Positions 32,791-41,466 of a stretch of 64,000 nucleotides of DNA are shown here, piece after piece. The DNA is taken from NCBI RefSeq assembly GCF_001513965.1, contig NZ_KQ948028.1, positions 62,001-126,000 on the forward strand, in the 5' to 3' direction. Source of the stretch: Streptomyces cellostaticus (GTDB lineage: Bacteria; Actinomycetota; Actinomycetes; Streptomycetales; Streptomycetaceae). The notes below the pieces were generated by a model, which did not search any database, was not told where the DNA came from, and worked only from the letters and a program-made list of their open reading frames with translations. Position 1 is the stretch's first letter. Each line of letters starts with the position of its first letter. Position numbers and translations under genes: made by a program.

Positions 32791-33072
32791 ATGCGCAAGC
32801 TTCAGAAGTTCGCCGTCGTGGGCGCCGCCGTCCTCGGCACTGTCGGCTCCTTCGCTGGCGGCTCCGCCTTCGCACACCCTGAGCACGACAACGACGACTT
32901 CGACATCACGCAGGGCATCGAGTGCCGCTCGCACGACATGAACATCGACGTCCTCGGCAGCGTCGGTGCCCTCAACGGCCTGCTGGGCAACGCGCTCAAC
33001 GGCGAGGGCAGCCCGGGTGCGCAGGACACCCACCTCGGCTCGGACATGGGCTGCAACAGCCGGGCGTTCTGA
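32791..33072 (+). CDS. small secreted SHD-family protein, copy C
   Basis: A 93-residue exported protein. Signal peptide MRKLQKFAVVGAAVLGTVGS.. ends near AFAHP. An acidic linker (EHDNDDFD) replaces the glycine linker of copies A and B. The core is CRSHDMNIDVLGSVGALNGL, GNALNGEGSPGAQDTH and GSDMGCNSRAF. ATG 32791 is preceded by CGGAGAAG. It may be read through from 31997, with the hairpin leader in between. The fossil copy at 29041 is closest to this version. Function unknown. Confidence 0.78.
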   Translation: MRKLQKFAVVGAAVLGTVGSFAGGSAFAHPEHDNDDFDITQGIECRSHDMNIDVLGSVGALNGLLGNALNGEGSPGAQDTHLGSDMGCNSRAF

Positions 33073-33240
33073 CCTGCCGCGTTGCACGCTTTTCTCCCCG
33101 AGGCCGATATGCCTTGCCGAGCCGCCTGTTGAGGCGCCTGCGACATTGCGGGGAGACAGCCGCTCTCGGCGGGGGCACTGCCCCTGTCGGCGCGGCTGAC
33201 GATCTCCACTCCGGTTTCCTCCTCACCGGACAGATCGCAA

Positions 33241-33280
33241 GCGCCCGCCGTTGCGCATGAACCATCGCAACGGCGGGCGC
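33241..33280 (+). terminator. strong hairpin closing the secreted-protein island
   Basis: A perfect 15-bp stem (33241-33255 with 33266-33280) with a 10-nt loop lies 168 bp after the last island gene. The rest of the 361-bp gap 33073-33433 has no gene; its last 60 bp are AT-rich and likely hold the promoter of the hydrolase. Confidence 0.75.
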
Positions 33281-33433
33281 AGACGTGTGTCTTCGGACAG
33301 CCGTGCCGGCACCGGCGACCGGCCTCCGATTCTTGATCACCCTCACGGACCAGCGAAGGCGTATGCCTCGTCACGCCATGGTAGGGATCCATGTGACGAA
33401 ATGTATGAAAATCACATGGCATGAGGAGTGGGT

Positions 33434-34507
33434 GTGGCACTCAAGCGACCCGGGGCCGCCCTCAGACGGCTGACGTTCATCACGGCGGGTGCGGTCGCGT
33501 CGGTCGGCCTGGCGGCGGGACCGGTCTACCCGGTCGGCGTCGCACGGCCGCCCGATCCGCCCGCGACGCCAGGGACCACTGCGAACGCTCCTGTGTACGG
33601 CGCGTACGTCCACTACGACGGCCCCACCGGAGTGATGCTGATGAACCAGCTCAGCCGGTGGCTGGGCGGCTACGACATGCGGGTCGGGCGCACCTATCTG
33701 CCGGGGGACTCGTGGAGCAACATCGAGGGGAGGTTCGGGTTCCTGGACAAGTGGGCCGAATGGCGGCGGGCCGGGAACGACCGGCTCTTCGTGCTCAATG
33801 TGCCGATGCAGGAGCGCAACGAGGAGAAACTCTCCGACGCAGAGGTCAGAACGCTCCTGCGGCGCGGGGCGGCGGGCGAGTTCGACAAGCACTTCCTGGC
33901 CCTGGCGAACCGGCTGGTCGAACTGGGGGTGCCGGACACGACTCTCGTACTGGGCTGGGAGATGAACGGCATCACGTACACGCATCGCTGTGCTCCCGAT
34001 CCGGAGAGCTGGAAGGCGTACTGGAGGCGCATCGTGAAAGTGATGCGCTCGGTGCCGGGGCAGGAGTTCAAGTTCGACTTCGCCCCGAACCGGGGGATGG
34101 ACAACATTCCGTGGACGGAGTGCTATCCGGGTGACGACGTCGTGGACATCCTCGGTATGGACTCCTACGACCAGCCGAAGGGCGAGACGTTCGACGAGGA
34201 GATCTCCGAGCCGTACGGGCTGCAGCACCAGGTGGATTTCGCGAACGCCCATGGGAAGCCGATCTCGTATCCCGAGTGGGGTCTGTTCAGCAACGGGGAC
34301 AACGCGGCGTACATGCTGCGGATGCTCGCCTGGATGGATCAGCACAAGCCGCTCTACGCCACGGTCTTCGACAAGTGCCCGCACGGTGTGTGGCAATGCG
34401 CCGCGAACCCCTATGCGTCCGCCTTGGTCCGCGTGTGGCTGGCCGCCCAGGTCCACCCGAGGCAGGGCTCGCCCCTGCGTGCCGGACCTCTCCTGCCCGC
34501 CGGATGA
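33434..34507 (+). CDS. secreted glycoside hydrolase, GH26-like (beta-mannanase type)
   Basis: A 357-residue exported TIM-barrel hydrolase. An N-terminal signal/anchor (residues about 10-30) is followed by a catalytic domain with the acid/base glutamate in LGWEMNG (Glu176) and the nucleophile in SYPEWGL (Glu281), as in GH26. DFAPNRG and DSYDQP fit the same clan. GTG 33434 is chosen because GAGGAG ends five bases before it. It faces the exopolysaccharide locus convergently. Likely targets are mannan-like or self-made polysaccharide; a role in trimming the polymer made next door is inference. Confidence 0.8.
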   Translation: MALKRPGAALRRLTFITAGAVASVGLAAGPVYPVGVARPPDPPATPGTTANAPVYGAYVHYDGPTGVMLMNQLSRWLGGYDMRVGRTYLPGDSWSNIEGRFGFLDKWAEWRRAGNDRLFVLNVPMQERNEEKLSDAEVRTLLRRGAAGEFDKHFLALANRLVELGVPDTTLVLGWEMNGITYTHRCAPDPESWKAYWRRIVKVMRSVPGQEFKFDFAPNRGMDNIPWTECYPGDDVVDILGMDSYDQPKGETFDEEISEPYGLQHQVDFANAHGKPISYPEWGLFSNGDNAAYMLRMLAWMDQHKPLYATVFDKCPHGVWQCAANPYASALVRVWLAAQVHPRQGSPLRAGPLLPAG

Positions 34508-34512
34508 AGGAC

Positions 34513-34543
34513 GGGGCCTGTGCCGCTGTGCGGCACAGGCCCC
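34513..34543. terminator. bidirectional terminator hairpin
   Basis: A perfect 13-bp stem (GGGGCCTGTGCCG and complement) with a 5-nt loop lies between the convergent GH26-like and GT4 genes. Confidence 0.75.
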
Positions 34544-34587
34544 GAACGCGAAGGCATGGGCCCCGGGGCACCGGCCCGGGGGATCGG

Positions 34588-35691
34588 TCAATGGCCGTAC
34601 ACGTGCCGCAGCATCGCCCGCTGGCGCTCCGGGCTGTGTTCGAAGAACAGGTCGGCCAGCCTCGCTCCGGCCGCAGGTCCGGGATCGTGTGTCAGCAGGG
34701 CGACCGATGCTGTCGCCAGCTCCTGTGGTGTGTCGACCAGGCCGGGCAGGCCCAGGGACTCCAGCGCCGGGATGCGCCGTGCCACCACCGGCCGTCGCAG
34801 CCCCACTGCCTCCAGGAGCGTCATCGGCGCTCCCTCCCAGAGCGCCGAGTGCGCGTACACGTCCGCCTGGGCGAGAAGCCGTTGCAGGGTGTGGTGCTCC
34901 AGCCAGCCGGTGACCGTCACGCCGGCCCGTTCCAGCCGTTCCTGGTGACGGGAGTCTCCGCCGCCGAGCCAGATCCAGTTGCTGGAGGGCATCAGCCGCC
35001 TGCCCTCGACCGCGGCTTCGGCGAAGAACTCCGGATCCTTCTGCGTGCACAGCCTGCCGACCGCGGCGACGGTCCGCGGCGGCAGGCAGCTGCCGTCGGC
35101 ATCCGCGGGGGAGCCGGATCGCGGCCGCGGCGCCATGCCCGTACCCTCCCGGGGGCGGACCACATTCGGCACGTAGGCGGTCCGTTGCCGCTTGCGCAGC
35201 GACCGGGCGAGCTCGTTCTCCCGGGGGCTGGAACCCGCCGCCGTTCCCGTACGCCAGGACAGGATGCGCTCGGCAGCCCGCACCGCCGCCGCGGCGTACC
35301 AGGAGAGATCGGTGCGCTCCATCGAGTAGCCGTGCGCGGTGTAGACGATGCGCTCTGTCGGCACCGGGGCGGCCAGGCGCACGTACCCCCCGGCCATCGA
35401 GGAGTGGGCGTGGACCACGTCCGGGCGCAGCTGCCGGAACAGCCGCCCCACCTCGCGGATGCGGGCGAGATGGCCGGGCGGCATCCGCCAGACCCCGTCG
35501 AAGGCGGCTTCCGCCTCGGAGGCGACGCGAAAGGGGTCACCGTCGGCCATGAGCAGCAGGTGCCGTACTTCCGGAACCGCCCGTACGTAGTCGAGGACGA
35601 TCGTCTGCACCCCGCCGCCCCATGCCTCCACGACGTGCAGGACCGTCGGCCGGGCGCTCTCCTGCGTCGCTTCGGCCTGGTCAGCGTGCAT
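34588..35691 (-). CDS. GT4-family glycosyltransferase of the EPS locus
   Basis: A 367-residue GT-B enzyme. The acceptor domain begins VLHVVEAWGGGVQTIVLDYV near residue 17 and has RPDVVHAHSSMAGGYVR. The donor domain begins VAAVGRLCTQKDPEFFAEA near residue 208 and carries the EX7E-like segment SALWEGAPMTLLEAVGLRRPV near residue 295. The start overlaps the end of the sugar transferase gene by 11 bp, so it probably adds the second sugar to the lipid-linked primer. Sugar specificity is unknown. Confidence 0.87.
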   Translation of the reverse strand: MHADQAEATQESARPTVLHVVEAWGGGVQTIVLDYVRAVPEVRHLLLMADGDPFRVASEAEAAFDGVWRMPPGHLARIREVGRLFRQLRPDVVHAHSSMAGGYVRLAAPVPTERIVYTAHGYSMERTDLSWYAAAAVRAAERILSWRTGTAAGSSPRENELARSLRKRQRTAYVPNVVRPREGTGMAPRPRSGSPADADGSCLPPRTVAAVGRLCTQKDPEFFAEAAVEGRRLMPSSNWIWLGGGDSRHQERLERAGVTVTGWLEHHTLQRLLAQADVYAHSALWEGAPMTLLEAVGLRRPVVARRIPALESLGLPGLVDTPQELATASVALLTHDPGPAAGARLADLFFEHSPERQRAMLRHVYGH

Positions 35692-36355
35692 CGCTCGTCC
35701 TGAGGACGGCGGGCAGCGTGCGCAGCAGGACCAGCAGGTCCAGCCGCAGGCGCCACTGGTCGACGTACTGCAGGTCGAGCCGCACTGCCTCGTCCACCGT
35801 GAGCGCCGAGCGGCCCGACACCTGCCACAGGCCGGTCATCCCGGGCTTGGCGGACAGTCGCCTGCGCTGCTGGGGGCTCAACAGGGCGACCTCTTCCGGG
35901 ATGTTTGGGCGCGGCCCCACCAGCGACATCTGTCCGCGCAGCACATTGACGAGCTGGGGCAGTTCGTCCAGCGAGGTTCTGCGGATGAAGCGGCCCACTG
36001 CCGTGATCCGGGGGTCGTGCCGCGGTTTTGCGCAGATCGACGGTTCGATGTTCTGGGAGACCAGGAGTTCCGCCAGTCCCACGGACGAGTCGTGGCGCAT
36101 GGTGCGGAACTTCAGCATGGTGAACGGTCGTTCGCCGAGGCCGATCCGGGTCTGTCTGAAGACGACGGGGCCCGTGCTGCTCATGGCCACGGCGAGGCCG
36201 ATGACCAGCATGAGGGGCAGCAGGGCGATCAGAAGAACGGCGGAGAGCACGATGTCGAGCATGCGCTTGGCGCGGGAGTCGGCGCAGCACGGACGGGGTG
36301 TGCCGATGAGCGGCGGATGCGGGGGCGCCGCCGCGCTCTCCGCCCCGCTCAGCAA
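35681..36355 (-). CDS. undecaprenyl-phosphate sugar-1-phosphate transferase (initiating enzyme)
   Basis: A monotopic bacterial sugar transferase (WbaP/PglC-like catalytic domain) that starts polysaccharide assembly by placing a sugar-phosphate on undecaprenyl phosphate. It has the short form: one re-entrant hydrophobic segment (MLDIVLSAVLLIALLPLMLV), then VVFRQTRIGLGERPFTMLKFRTM, the catalytic DELPQLVNVLRGQMSLVGPRP and KPGMTGLWQVSGR. TTG 36355 is chosen because GGGAGGAG lies nine bases upstream; ATG 36412 would give 243 residues but has no ribosome-binding site. The Shine-Dalgarno block is duplicated. Coupled to the GT4 gene. Confidence 0.9.
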   Translation of the reverse strand: MLSGAESAAAPPHPPLIGTPRPCCADSRAKRMLDIVLSAVLLIALLPLMLVIGLAVAMSSTGPVVFRQTRIGLGERPFTMLKFRTMRHDSSVGLAELLVSQNIEPSICAKPRHDPRITAVGRFIRRTSLDELPQLVNVLRGQMSLVGPRPNIPEEVALLSPQQRRRLSAKPGMTGLWQVSGRSALTVDEAVRLDLQYVDQWRLRLDLLVLLRTLPAVLRTSDAR

Positions 36356-36361
36356 GGGGGC

Positions 36362-36391
36362 TACTCCTCCCAAAGTAGTACTCCTCCCAAA
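36362..36391 (-). repeat. duplicated Shine-Dalgarno block
   Basis: Two copies of the 13-mer TTTGGGAGGAGTA (minus strand) at 36379-36391 and 36362-36374, four bases apart. The second is well placed for TTG 36355. No start codon suits the first, which may act as a standby ribosome site. Confidence 0.6.
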
Positions 36392-36544
36392 ATGGCAGAA
36401 AATGACTGACATATAAAATCTAGGAGGGGTCGGTACCGCAGACGGACTGCGACATACCGCGGTCCATCCGGTCGCCGGGCAAGACACCCGTACGACGCAT
36501 CGCGGAACTGCCTGCCTGCACGGCTTCTTCGGGAGGAGGGATCC

Positions 36545-37585
36545 TCACCCGCGTGGACGCCCGGCCGCCAGATGACACTGCATCCCCTGGGGGGCGAGTC
36601 CCAGCGTGTGGGCGACGTGCTCCTCGTAGGCGGTCGCGCGCTCGGCGAGCAGGGGCAGTGCGGTCGACAGGCGGTCCCAGTAACGGCCCGGCCCGCGCAG
36701 GATGCGACGGCACTGGATGGCCAGCGCCTCGGGGGAGAACGACCGGGCCGGATGGACGAACTCGGCCAGCCCGAGGTCGTGGAATGCCGCGCGGCCCGCG
36801 GGTTCGTCGCTGAGGTGGACCGCGGGCACGCCGGCCGAGAGGGCGAGCACGCACTCGCGCAGGAGGGCGGAGACCACGAGGGACGGTCCGGCCGCGGACG
36901 CGAGACGCGCGCCGAGCGTATGGGCGGGTTCCTCCAGGCCGAGCCGGGAGGCGAACCCGTGATCGTCGCCACCGGCGTCGGTGCAGCCCGGCAGTGCCGT
37001 GCGCAGGGGAAGCCCCGAGGCGCGCAAGTCCTCGGCGAACGCCCGGAGCCGGTACTCGTACTGCCCGGGTGCCCGCAACCGCTGTGCGACGAGCGCGACG
37101 GACCCGTCTCCGCGCCGGGCGGACGGCGCCTGCCGGGCCAGGCGCAGCAGGCCCAGGTCAGGCACCCGCATCGCGTGCGGGACGTCGTCCACGCTGAGGT
37201 CGTCGCGTACGGCCACCTGCGGCAGCATGCGCAGCCATCGCCCCAGCAGTGCTCCGGCCGGCCCGTTGAGCGGGCCCACGCTCTGCGGGAGGTAGAGGAC
37301 GGTTGCACCGCTGTGCGCGGCCGCGTGCAGGTGCCGGCCGTGCGCCCGCAGGGTGGCGAGCCCTTCGCGCCAGGTCCGGGCCCGCAGGTAGCCGCCGGCC
37401 ACCGCCACGACGGCATCGGCCTCGGCGATGAGCCGGCGGACGGGCCCGGAGCGGGCATCGGCCGCCACCACCTGGATGTCGTCCTCGGGTACACCGACCC
37501 GCCGGAGCAGACCGACGCTCTCCGCCACCAGAAGCTCGCTGCCCGCATGGATGTCACTGCGGGCGTGAATGACTACGATTCGCAT
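36545..37585 (-). CDS. polysaccharide pyruvyl transferase family protein
   Basis: A 346-residue protein of the CsaB/WcaK/EpsO-type family, which puts ketal pyruvate from phosphoenolpyruvate onto sugar residues. Visible family features are the N-terminal DIHAGSELLVAESVGLLRR, the VLYLPQSVGPLNGP loop, VAVRDDLSVDDV and the C-terminal VVSALLRECVLALSAGVPAVHLS. Pyruvyl groups would give the polymer negative charge. It lies in the middle of the EPS locus, 110 bp from the epimerase gene. No signal peptide, so it works in the cytoplasm on lipid-linked repeats. Confidence 0.82.
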   Translation of the reverse strand: MRIVVIHARSDIHAGSELLVAESVGLLRRVGVPEDDIQVVAADARSGPVRRLIAEADAVVAVAGGYLRARTWREGLATLRAHGRHLHAAAHSGATVLYLPQSVGPLNGPAGALLGRWLRMLPQVAVRDDLSVDDVPHAMRVPDLGLLRLARQAPSARRGDGSVALVAQRLRAPGQYEYRLRAFAEDLRASGLPLRTALPGCTDAGGDDHGFASRLGLEEPAHTLGARLASAAGPSLVVSALLRECVLALSAGVPAVHLSDEPAGRAAFHDLGLAEFVHPARSFSPEALAIQCRRILRGPGRYWDRLSTALPLLAERATAYEEHVAHTLGLAPQGMQCHLAAGRPRG

Positions 37586-37695
37586 GTTCGACGGCCCTTA
37601 CCCTCGCCATTGCGTCCATCAAGATGTGTACGGTGCGGTCGCGGACCGGGACGGACGTGCCGTCCACGCTCCACGGCCGGAGCGAGCAACCCGTC

Positions 37696-38631
37696 TCATA
37701 CGCAGGCGGGTCGGATCACGCTCGTAGGTGCGCCCGTGCCCGCACCCGCGCGGAACTCCGCGATGTAGTCGCCGAGGGCGATCCGGGGTGCCCAGCCCAG
37801 GGCCCGTGCCCTGGAGTTGTCGGCCCGGCCCCGGGGCCGTTCGCCCCGGCGGGCGGGCACCATCTCGATCGGGCCGCCGAACATCCGGGCCACGTCGATC
37901 ACCCGGTGCTCCTCGCCCCGGCCCAGCAGGTATCCGTCGCCGGATCCCTCGGCCGCGCAGAGGAGAATGCCCTCGACGATGTCGTCGACGTGTGTGAAGT
38001 CCCGGCTCTGCGTGCCGGGCTCGACCACGGTGAGCGGCCGCCCGGCGCGGTACTGCTCCTCGAAGATGCCGATCACGGTGGCGTAGGTACCGGTCGAGAT
38101 CTGGCCCGGGCCGTAGACGTTGTAGAAGTACGTGATGACGTAGTCGAGCCCGAACCAGTCGCCGTAGTTGCGCAGGTACTCGACGTTCTTCGCCTTGGTC
38201 CAGGCATACGGGTTGAGGTGCTCGTCGCGGCCGCCGTTGCCGAACTTGGAGCTGGAGGCGGCATAGACCAGGCGGGCCTCGTGTTCCTGGCACAGCGAGA
38301 CGACCTCCTTGGTGCCGAGAAGGTTGAACTCCCACACCCGGTCGGGCTCGTCGAAGGACTGGGGGATGCGGGAGTACTCGCCGAGGTGGTGGATCGTGCC
38401 GATGCGGCCGAGGCCGTGTCCGGCCCAGATCTTGGCGATGTCGGCGGTGCTGCCTTCCAGGTACCGGACCCGGTCGTCCTGGACGTGGTTGTCGCGGCTG
38501 CCGGTGAAGTAGTTGTCGAGGGAGACGATGCGGATGCCGGGCGCCTGGGTGAGGAGCCTGCGGATCAGATGGCTGCCGATGAAGCCGGCGCCCCCGGTGA
38601 CGAGGGTGAGGCCGTCGCGATCGTCAGACAT
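37696..38631 (-). CDS. NAD-dependent nucleotide-sugar epimerase/dehydratase
   Basis: A 311-residue extended short-chain dehydrogenase. The Rossmann motif is TLVTGGAGFIGSHLIRR near the N-terminus, and the catalytic YxxxK is in YAWTKAKNVEYL near residue 157. YNVYGPGQ and SRDFTHVDDIVEGI complete the family signature. It overlaps the UDP-glucose dehydrogenase gene by 8 bp (ATGTCTGA) and is therefore coupled to it, so UDP-glucuronate is a likely substrate for 4-epimerisation or decarboxylation. Which of these cannot be decided by eye. Confidence 0.87.
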   Translation of the reverse strand: MSDDRDGLTLVTGGAGFIGSHLIRRLLTQAPGIRIVSLDNYFTGSRDNHVQDDRVRYLEGSTADIAKIWAGHGLGRIGTIHHLGEYSRIPQSFDEPDRVWEFNLLGTKEVVSLCQEHEARLVYAASSSKFGNGGRDEHLNPYAWTKAKNVEYLRNYGDWFGLDYVITYFYNVYGPGQISTGTYATVIGIFEEQYRAGRPLTVVEPGTQSRDFTHVDDIVEGILLCAAEGSGDGYLLGRGEEHRVIDVARMFGGPIEMVPARRGERPRGRADNSRARALGWAPRIALGDYIAEFRAGAGTGAPTSVIRPACV

Positions 38632-40087
38632 GAGCCATCTCCTCGTGGTGGACGGACTCCAGCCGGGGCTCGCCGGCGGGCGCGTGGACGGTGCCGGTGC
38701 GGATCCGGTGTCCGGTGCCGCGGCCGAGGGCCCGGTAGGTCCAGCCGGCCTGACGCCAGGCGGCGGGGTCGAGGCAGTTGCGCCCGTCGAGCACCCGGGG
38801 GGCGGAGACGACCTTGCCCAGGACGACGGGGTCCGCGTCCCGGAACTCGGCCCACTCCGTGAGGACGCAGACCAGGTCGGCCCCGGTCGCGGCGGCCTCC
38901 AGGTCCTCGGCGTAGTCGAGCAGGGGTTCGGCGCGTCTGGCGTTGTCCGTGCCCATGGGGTCGTAGACGCGCACCCGCGCACCGGCCGTGCGCAGGGCCG
39001 AGGCCACGGCGAGCGCGGGCGAGTCGCGGACGTCGTCGGAGTCCGGTTTGAAGGTCGCGCCGAGTACGGCGACGGTGCGGCCGCTCAGATCGGGGCGGGG
39101 GTCGCCGGGGGTGCCGCCGAGCATGGCGGTGGCGAGCTCGACGGTCCTGGCCCGGCTGCGCTGGTTGATCAGGTCGACCTCGTGCAGCAGCTGCGCCGCG
39201 CCGTCGGCACCGAGTTCGCGCGCCCGGTGCTGGAAGGCCCTGATGTCCTTGCCCAGGCAGCCGCCGCCGAACCCCACACCGGCGCGCAGGAAGGCCGGAC
39301 CGATACGGGGGTCGTGGCCCAGGGCCTTAGCGAGTTCGGTGATGTCGCCGCCCGCCGCCCCGCACACCTCGGCCATGGCGTTGATGAAGGAGATCTTGGT
39401 GGCGAGGAAGGAGTTGGCCGCGACCTTCACCAGCTCGGCGGTGGCAAAGTCCGTGACCAGGAGCGGGAGTTCACGCGCTTCCTGTTCGGCGAGCCGGTAC
39501 AGGCCCTCGTGGGCGGCGTGCAGCCGTGCCAGTACGCTCTCGTCGCGTACGCCGAACACGATCCGGCTGGGGCGCAGGACGTCCTCTACCGCACGTCCCT
39601 CCTGGAGGAACTCGGGGCTCCAGGACACGTCGACCGCGAGGCCGGCGGGGGCGTGTTCCCGGGCCAGTCGCTCGAGGTGTTCGGCGGTGCCCACGGGGAC
39701 CGTCGACTTGCCGACGATGAGCGCGTCCCGGTGCAGATGGCGGGCGAGCGCGGTCACCGCGGTCTCGACGTGACCGAGGTCGGCCCCGAGGCCATCGGGT
39801 CTTTGGGGTGTGCCGACGCAGATGAAGTGGATGTCCGCGAAGCGGGCTGTCTCGTCGATGTCGGAAGTGAAGGAGAGCCGGCCGGCCGCGATATTGCGGC
39901 GTAGCAGTGTATCCAGCCCCGGTTCATGGAAGGGCAGGGCGCCGGAGGCGAGCCGCGCGGCCTTCGCGATGTCGTTGTCGTAGCCGATCACGTCGTATCC
40001 GAGGTCGGCGAAACAGGCAGCGTAGGTGGTGCCGAGATATCCGGTGCCGATGAAGGAGATCCGTGGGCGTGGGGTGTCAGCGGACAT
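38624..40087 (-). CDS. UDP-glucose/GDP-mannose dehydrogenase family protein
   Basis: A 487-residue UDP-glucose 6-dehydrogenase-like enzyme that makes UDP-glucuronate for acidic polysaccharides. The N-terminal NAD domain is GTGYLGTTYAACFADLGYDV. The catalytic cysteine is in GVGFGGGCLGKDIRAF near residue 270, with the upstream ELVKVAANSFLATKISFIN helix. The C-terminal domain has VLGATFKPDSDDVRDSPAL. Length is normal with a short tail. It heads its own two-gene unit behind a recognisable promoter. UDP-glucose is the more likely substrate given the coupled epimerase. Confidence 0.9.
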   Translation of the reverse strand: MSADTPRPRISFIGTGYLGTTYAACFADLGYDVIGYDNDIAKAARLASGALPFHEPGLDTLLRRNIAAGRLSFTSDIDETARFADIHFICVGTPQRPDGLGADLGHVETAVTALARHLHRDALIVGKSTVPVGTAEHLERLAREHAPAGLAVDVSWSPEFLQEGRAVEDVLRPSRIVFGVRDESVLARLHAAHEGLYRLAEQEARELPLLVTDFATAELVKVAANSFLATKISFINAMAEVCGAAGGDITELAKALGHDPRIGPAFLRAGVGFGGGCLGKDIRAFQHRARELGADGAAQLLHEVDLINQRSRARTVELATAMLGGTPGDPRPDLSGRTVAVLGATFKPDSDDVRDSPALAVASALRTAGARVRVYDPMGTDNARRAEPLLDYAEDLEAAATGADLVCVLTEWAEFRDADPVVLGKVVSAPRVLDGRNCLDPAAWRQAGWTYRALGRGTGHRIRTGTVHAPAGEPRLESVHHEEMAHV

Positions 40088-40184
40088 CTGTCGGGACGCT
40101 CCGTTTCCTGATCTTTGCTCGGGTGACCGGCAGTGAAATGACCGCCACTCTCTCGGTCAGGAAATTCGGTGCGGGCGGCGAATT

Positions 40185-40213
40185 CATATATACACGGAAG
40201 TGGAGTCCGCCAA
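40185..40213 (-). promoter_or_regulatory. promoter of the UDP-sugar dehydrogenase unit
   Basis: On the minus strand TTGGCG (40208-40213), a 17-bp spacer and TATATG (40185-40190) form a vegetative-type promoter about 100 bp before the ATG at 40087. The TATATA patch stands out in GC-rich surroundings. Confidence 0.5.
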
Positions 40214-40252
40214 GGGGGATCGACGCGGCAGTGATTCATATTGTCAGCCAAA

Positions 40253-40282
40253 GGGCCGTCCCGGCTGATGCCCGGACGGCCC
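40253..40282 (-). terminator. terminator of the seven-gene EPS operon
   Basis: GGGCCGTCC and its complement flank a 12-nt loop, 42 bp after the last gene of the operon, and are followed on the minus strand by TTTGG. Together with the promoter just beyond, this separates the two EPS units. Confidence 0.6.
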
Positions 40283-40323
40283 GTCATGAAATTCCGAAGT
40301 CGGTCACGGATGTGCGGAGTTCG

Positions 40324-41466
40324 TCAGGCTCCCTCGGCACCACGGTGGTTCTCGTTGCCGGCGCCGCTTCGCGACCGTGCCCGACTGCGCAGGATCTCCT
40401 TGGCCCGGTCGCGCGCGGCCGCCTCGCCGGCGGCGGCCGCCAGCAGCGGCGCGGTGCGGCGACGGGCCAGCAGAAGGCGCTGGTTGACCACGGACTGAGG
40501 GTGCCAGCGGTACTTGTACGGCTCGTTGCCGCGCAACAGGCTCAGCACCCGGTGCTCACCGGCGGCGAGGTACTCGGCCGACGCGCGCACCACCATCGTC
40601 GCCACGTCTGCCTTGCGCTCCCGCAGCAGCGGATGGACGCCGTACAGGTAGACGCCCGCCAACTGACGGGACAGCAGCGTCAGATCGACCGCCACGACCT
40701 CGTCCTCCAGCCGGTACTCCCGCACCAGCGCCTCGCCGGAGCGGGCCATGGGGACGGTCGACCGGACCAGGTGGTCGAGGAAGCGCGGCCGCAGATGCTC
40801 CGGCGTCACACCTCTGTCCTGCCATTGCAGTTGGTGCAGCTCCAGCATGCGCCGCAACGACGACGCAGTCTCCTCGGGGCCCACTGCACGCGACTCGACG
40901 CCGAGCCTGGTGAGCTTGTTCAGCTTGTTGCGGATCCGCTGGGAGCGCGCCTTCGGCAGCCGCCCGAGCAGATCGTCCATGGGAGCGGCGGGCAGTTCCA
41001 GGCACTCGGAGTCGCGCAGCCGGTGACGCGGGCCGCGCCAGCAGCGGTAGACCCGCTCCACCGCGGCGCCCGGCCGCACCTCGCGGAAGTCGATCAGCGC
41101 GGCGCGGGCCTCGTCGTGCAGGGCGTCCGCCAGCGCCAGCGCGCCCTGCCCGGCCGCCTGCTCGTCGAGGAGCACGTCGCAGAAGTCGGTGATGGCGCCG
41201 CCGATCGGCACCAGGGCGGGCAGCGGGTAGGACACGCGCATGAGCGGGGCGACGGCCACCAGCGTTCCCCGCCTGCGCACCAGGACCAGCCGCAGCCTGC
41301 CCGGCCTGCCGTAGGACAGCCACCACGAGTGCACCCAGGCGAAGCTCTGGAACGGCGTCGCCGCCGGACACGCCCGGTGCAGGCGCGCCCACTCCTCGGC
41401 CAGCCCGGCGAACATGCGCTCGTCGGTGCACATCTGGACCGACAGCGGGCCGCCCGACGCGGTCAT
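40324..41466 (-). CDS. CelD/FemAB-like GNAT acyltransferase
   Basis: A 380-residue protein of the Acetyltransf_6 (CelD/BcsL-like) GNAT group, common in polysaccharide loci, where it is thought to acylate sugars or lipid-linked units. Seen segments are CPAATPFQSFAWVHSWWLSY near residue 35, the RIRNKLNKLTRLG helix, HQLQWQDRGV and the C-terminal YLAAGEHRVLSLLRGNEPYKYRW. No signal peptide. It is the last gene of the operon and overlaps the Wzz-like gene by ATGA. Acceptor and acyl group unknown. Confidence 0.8.
   Translation of the reverse strand: MTASGGPLSVQMCTDERMFAGLAEEWARLHRACPAATPFQSFAWVHSWWLSYGRPGRLRLVLVRRRGTLVAVAPLMRVSYPLPALVPIGGAITDFCDVLLDEQAAGQGALALADALHDEARAALIDFREVRPGAAVERVYRCWRGPRHRLRDSECLELPAAPMDDLLGRLPKARSQRIRNKLNKLTRLGVESRAVGPEETASSLRRMLELHQLQWQDRGVTPEHLRPRFLDHLVRSTVPMARSGEALVREYRLEDEVVAVDLTLLSRQLAGVYLYGVHPLLRERKADVATMVVRASAEYLAAGEHRVLSLLRGNEPYKYRWHPQSVVNQRLLLARRRTAPLLAAAAGEAAARDRAKEILRSRARSRSGAGNENHRGAEGA

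Noticed and set aside
27503..33072. Naming the island proteins chaplins or rodlins
   Set aside because: Length and export fit, but the defining sequences are not present; only loose pattern likeness is seen, so it is reported as a hypothesis and not used in the calls.
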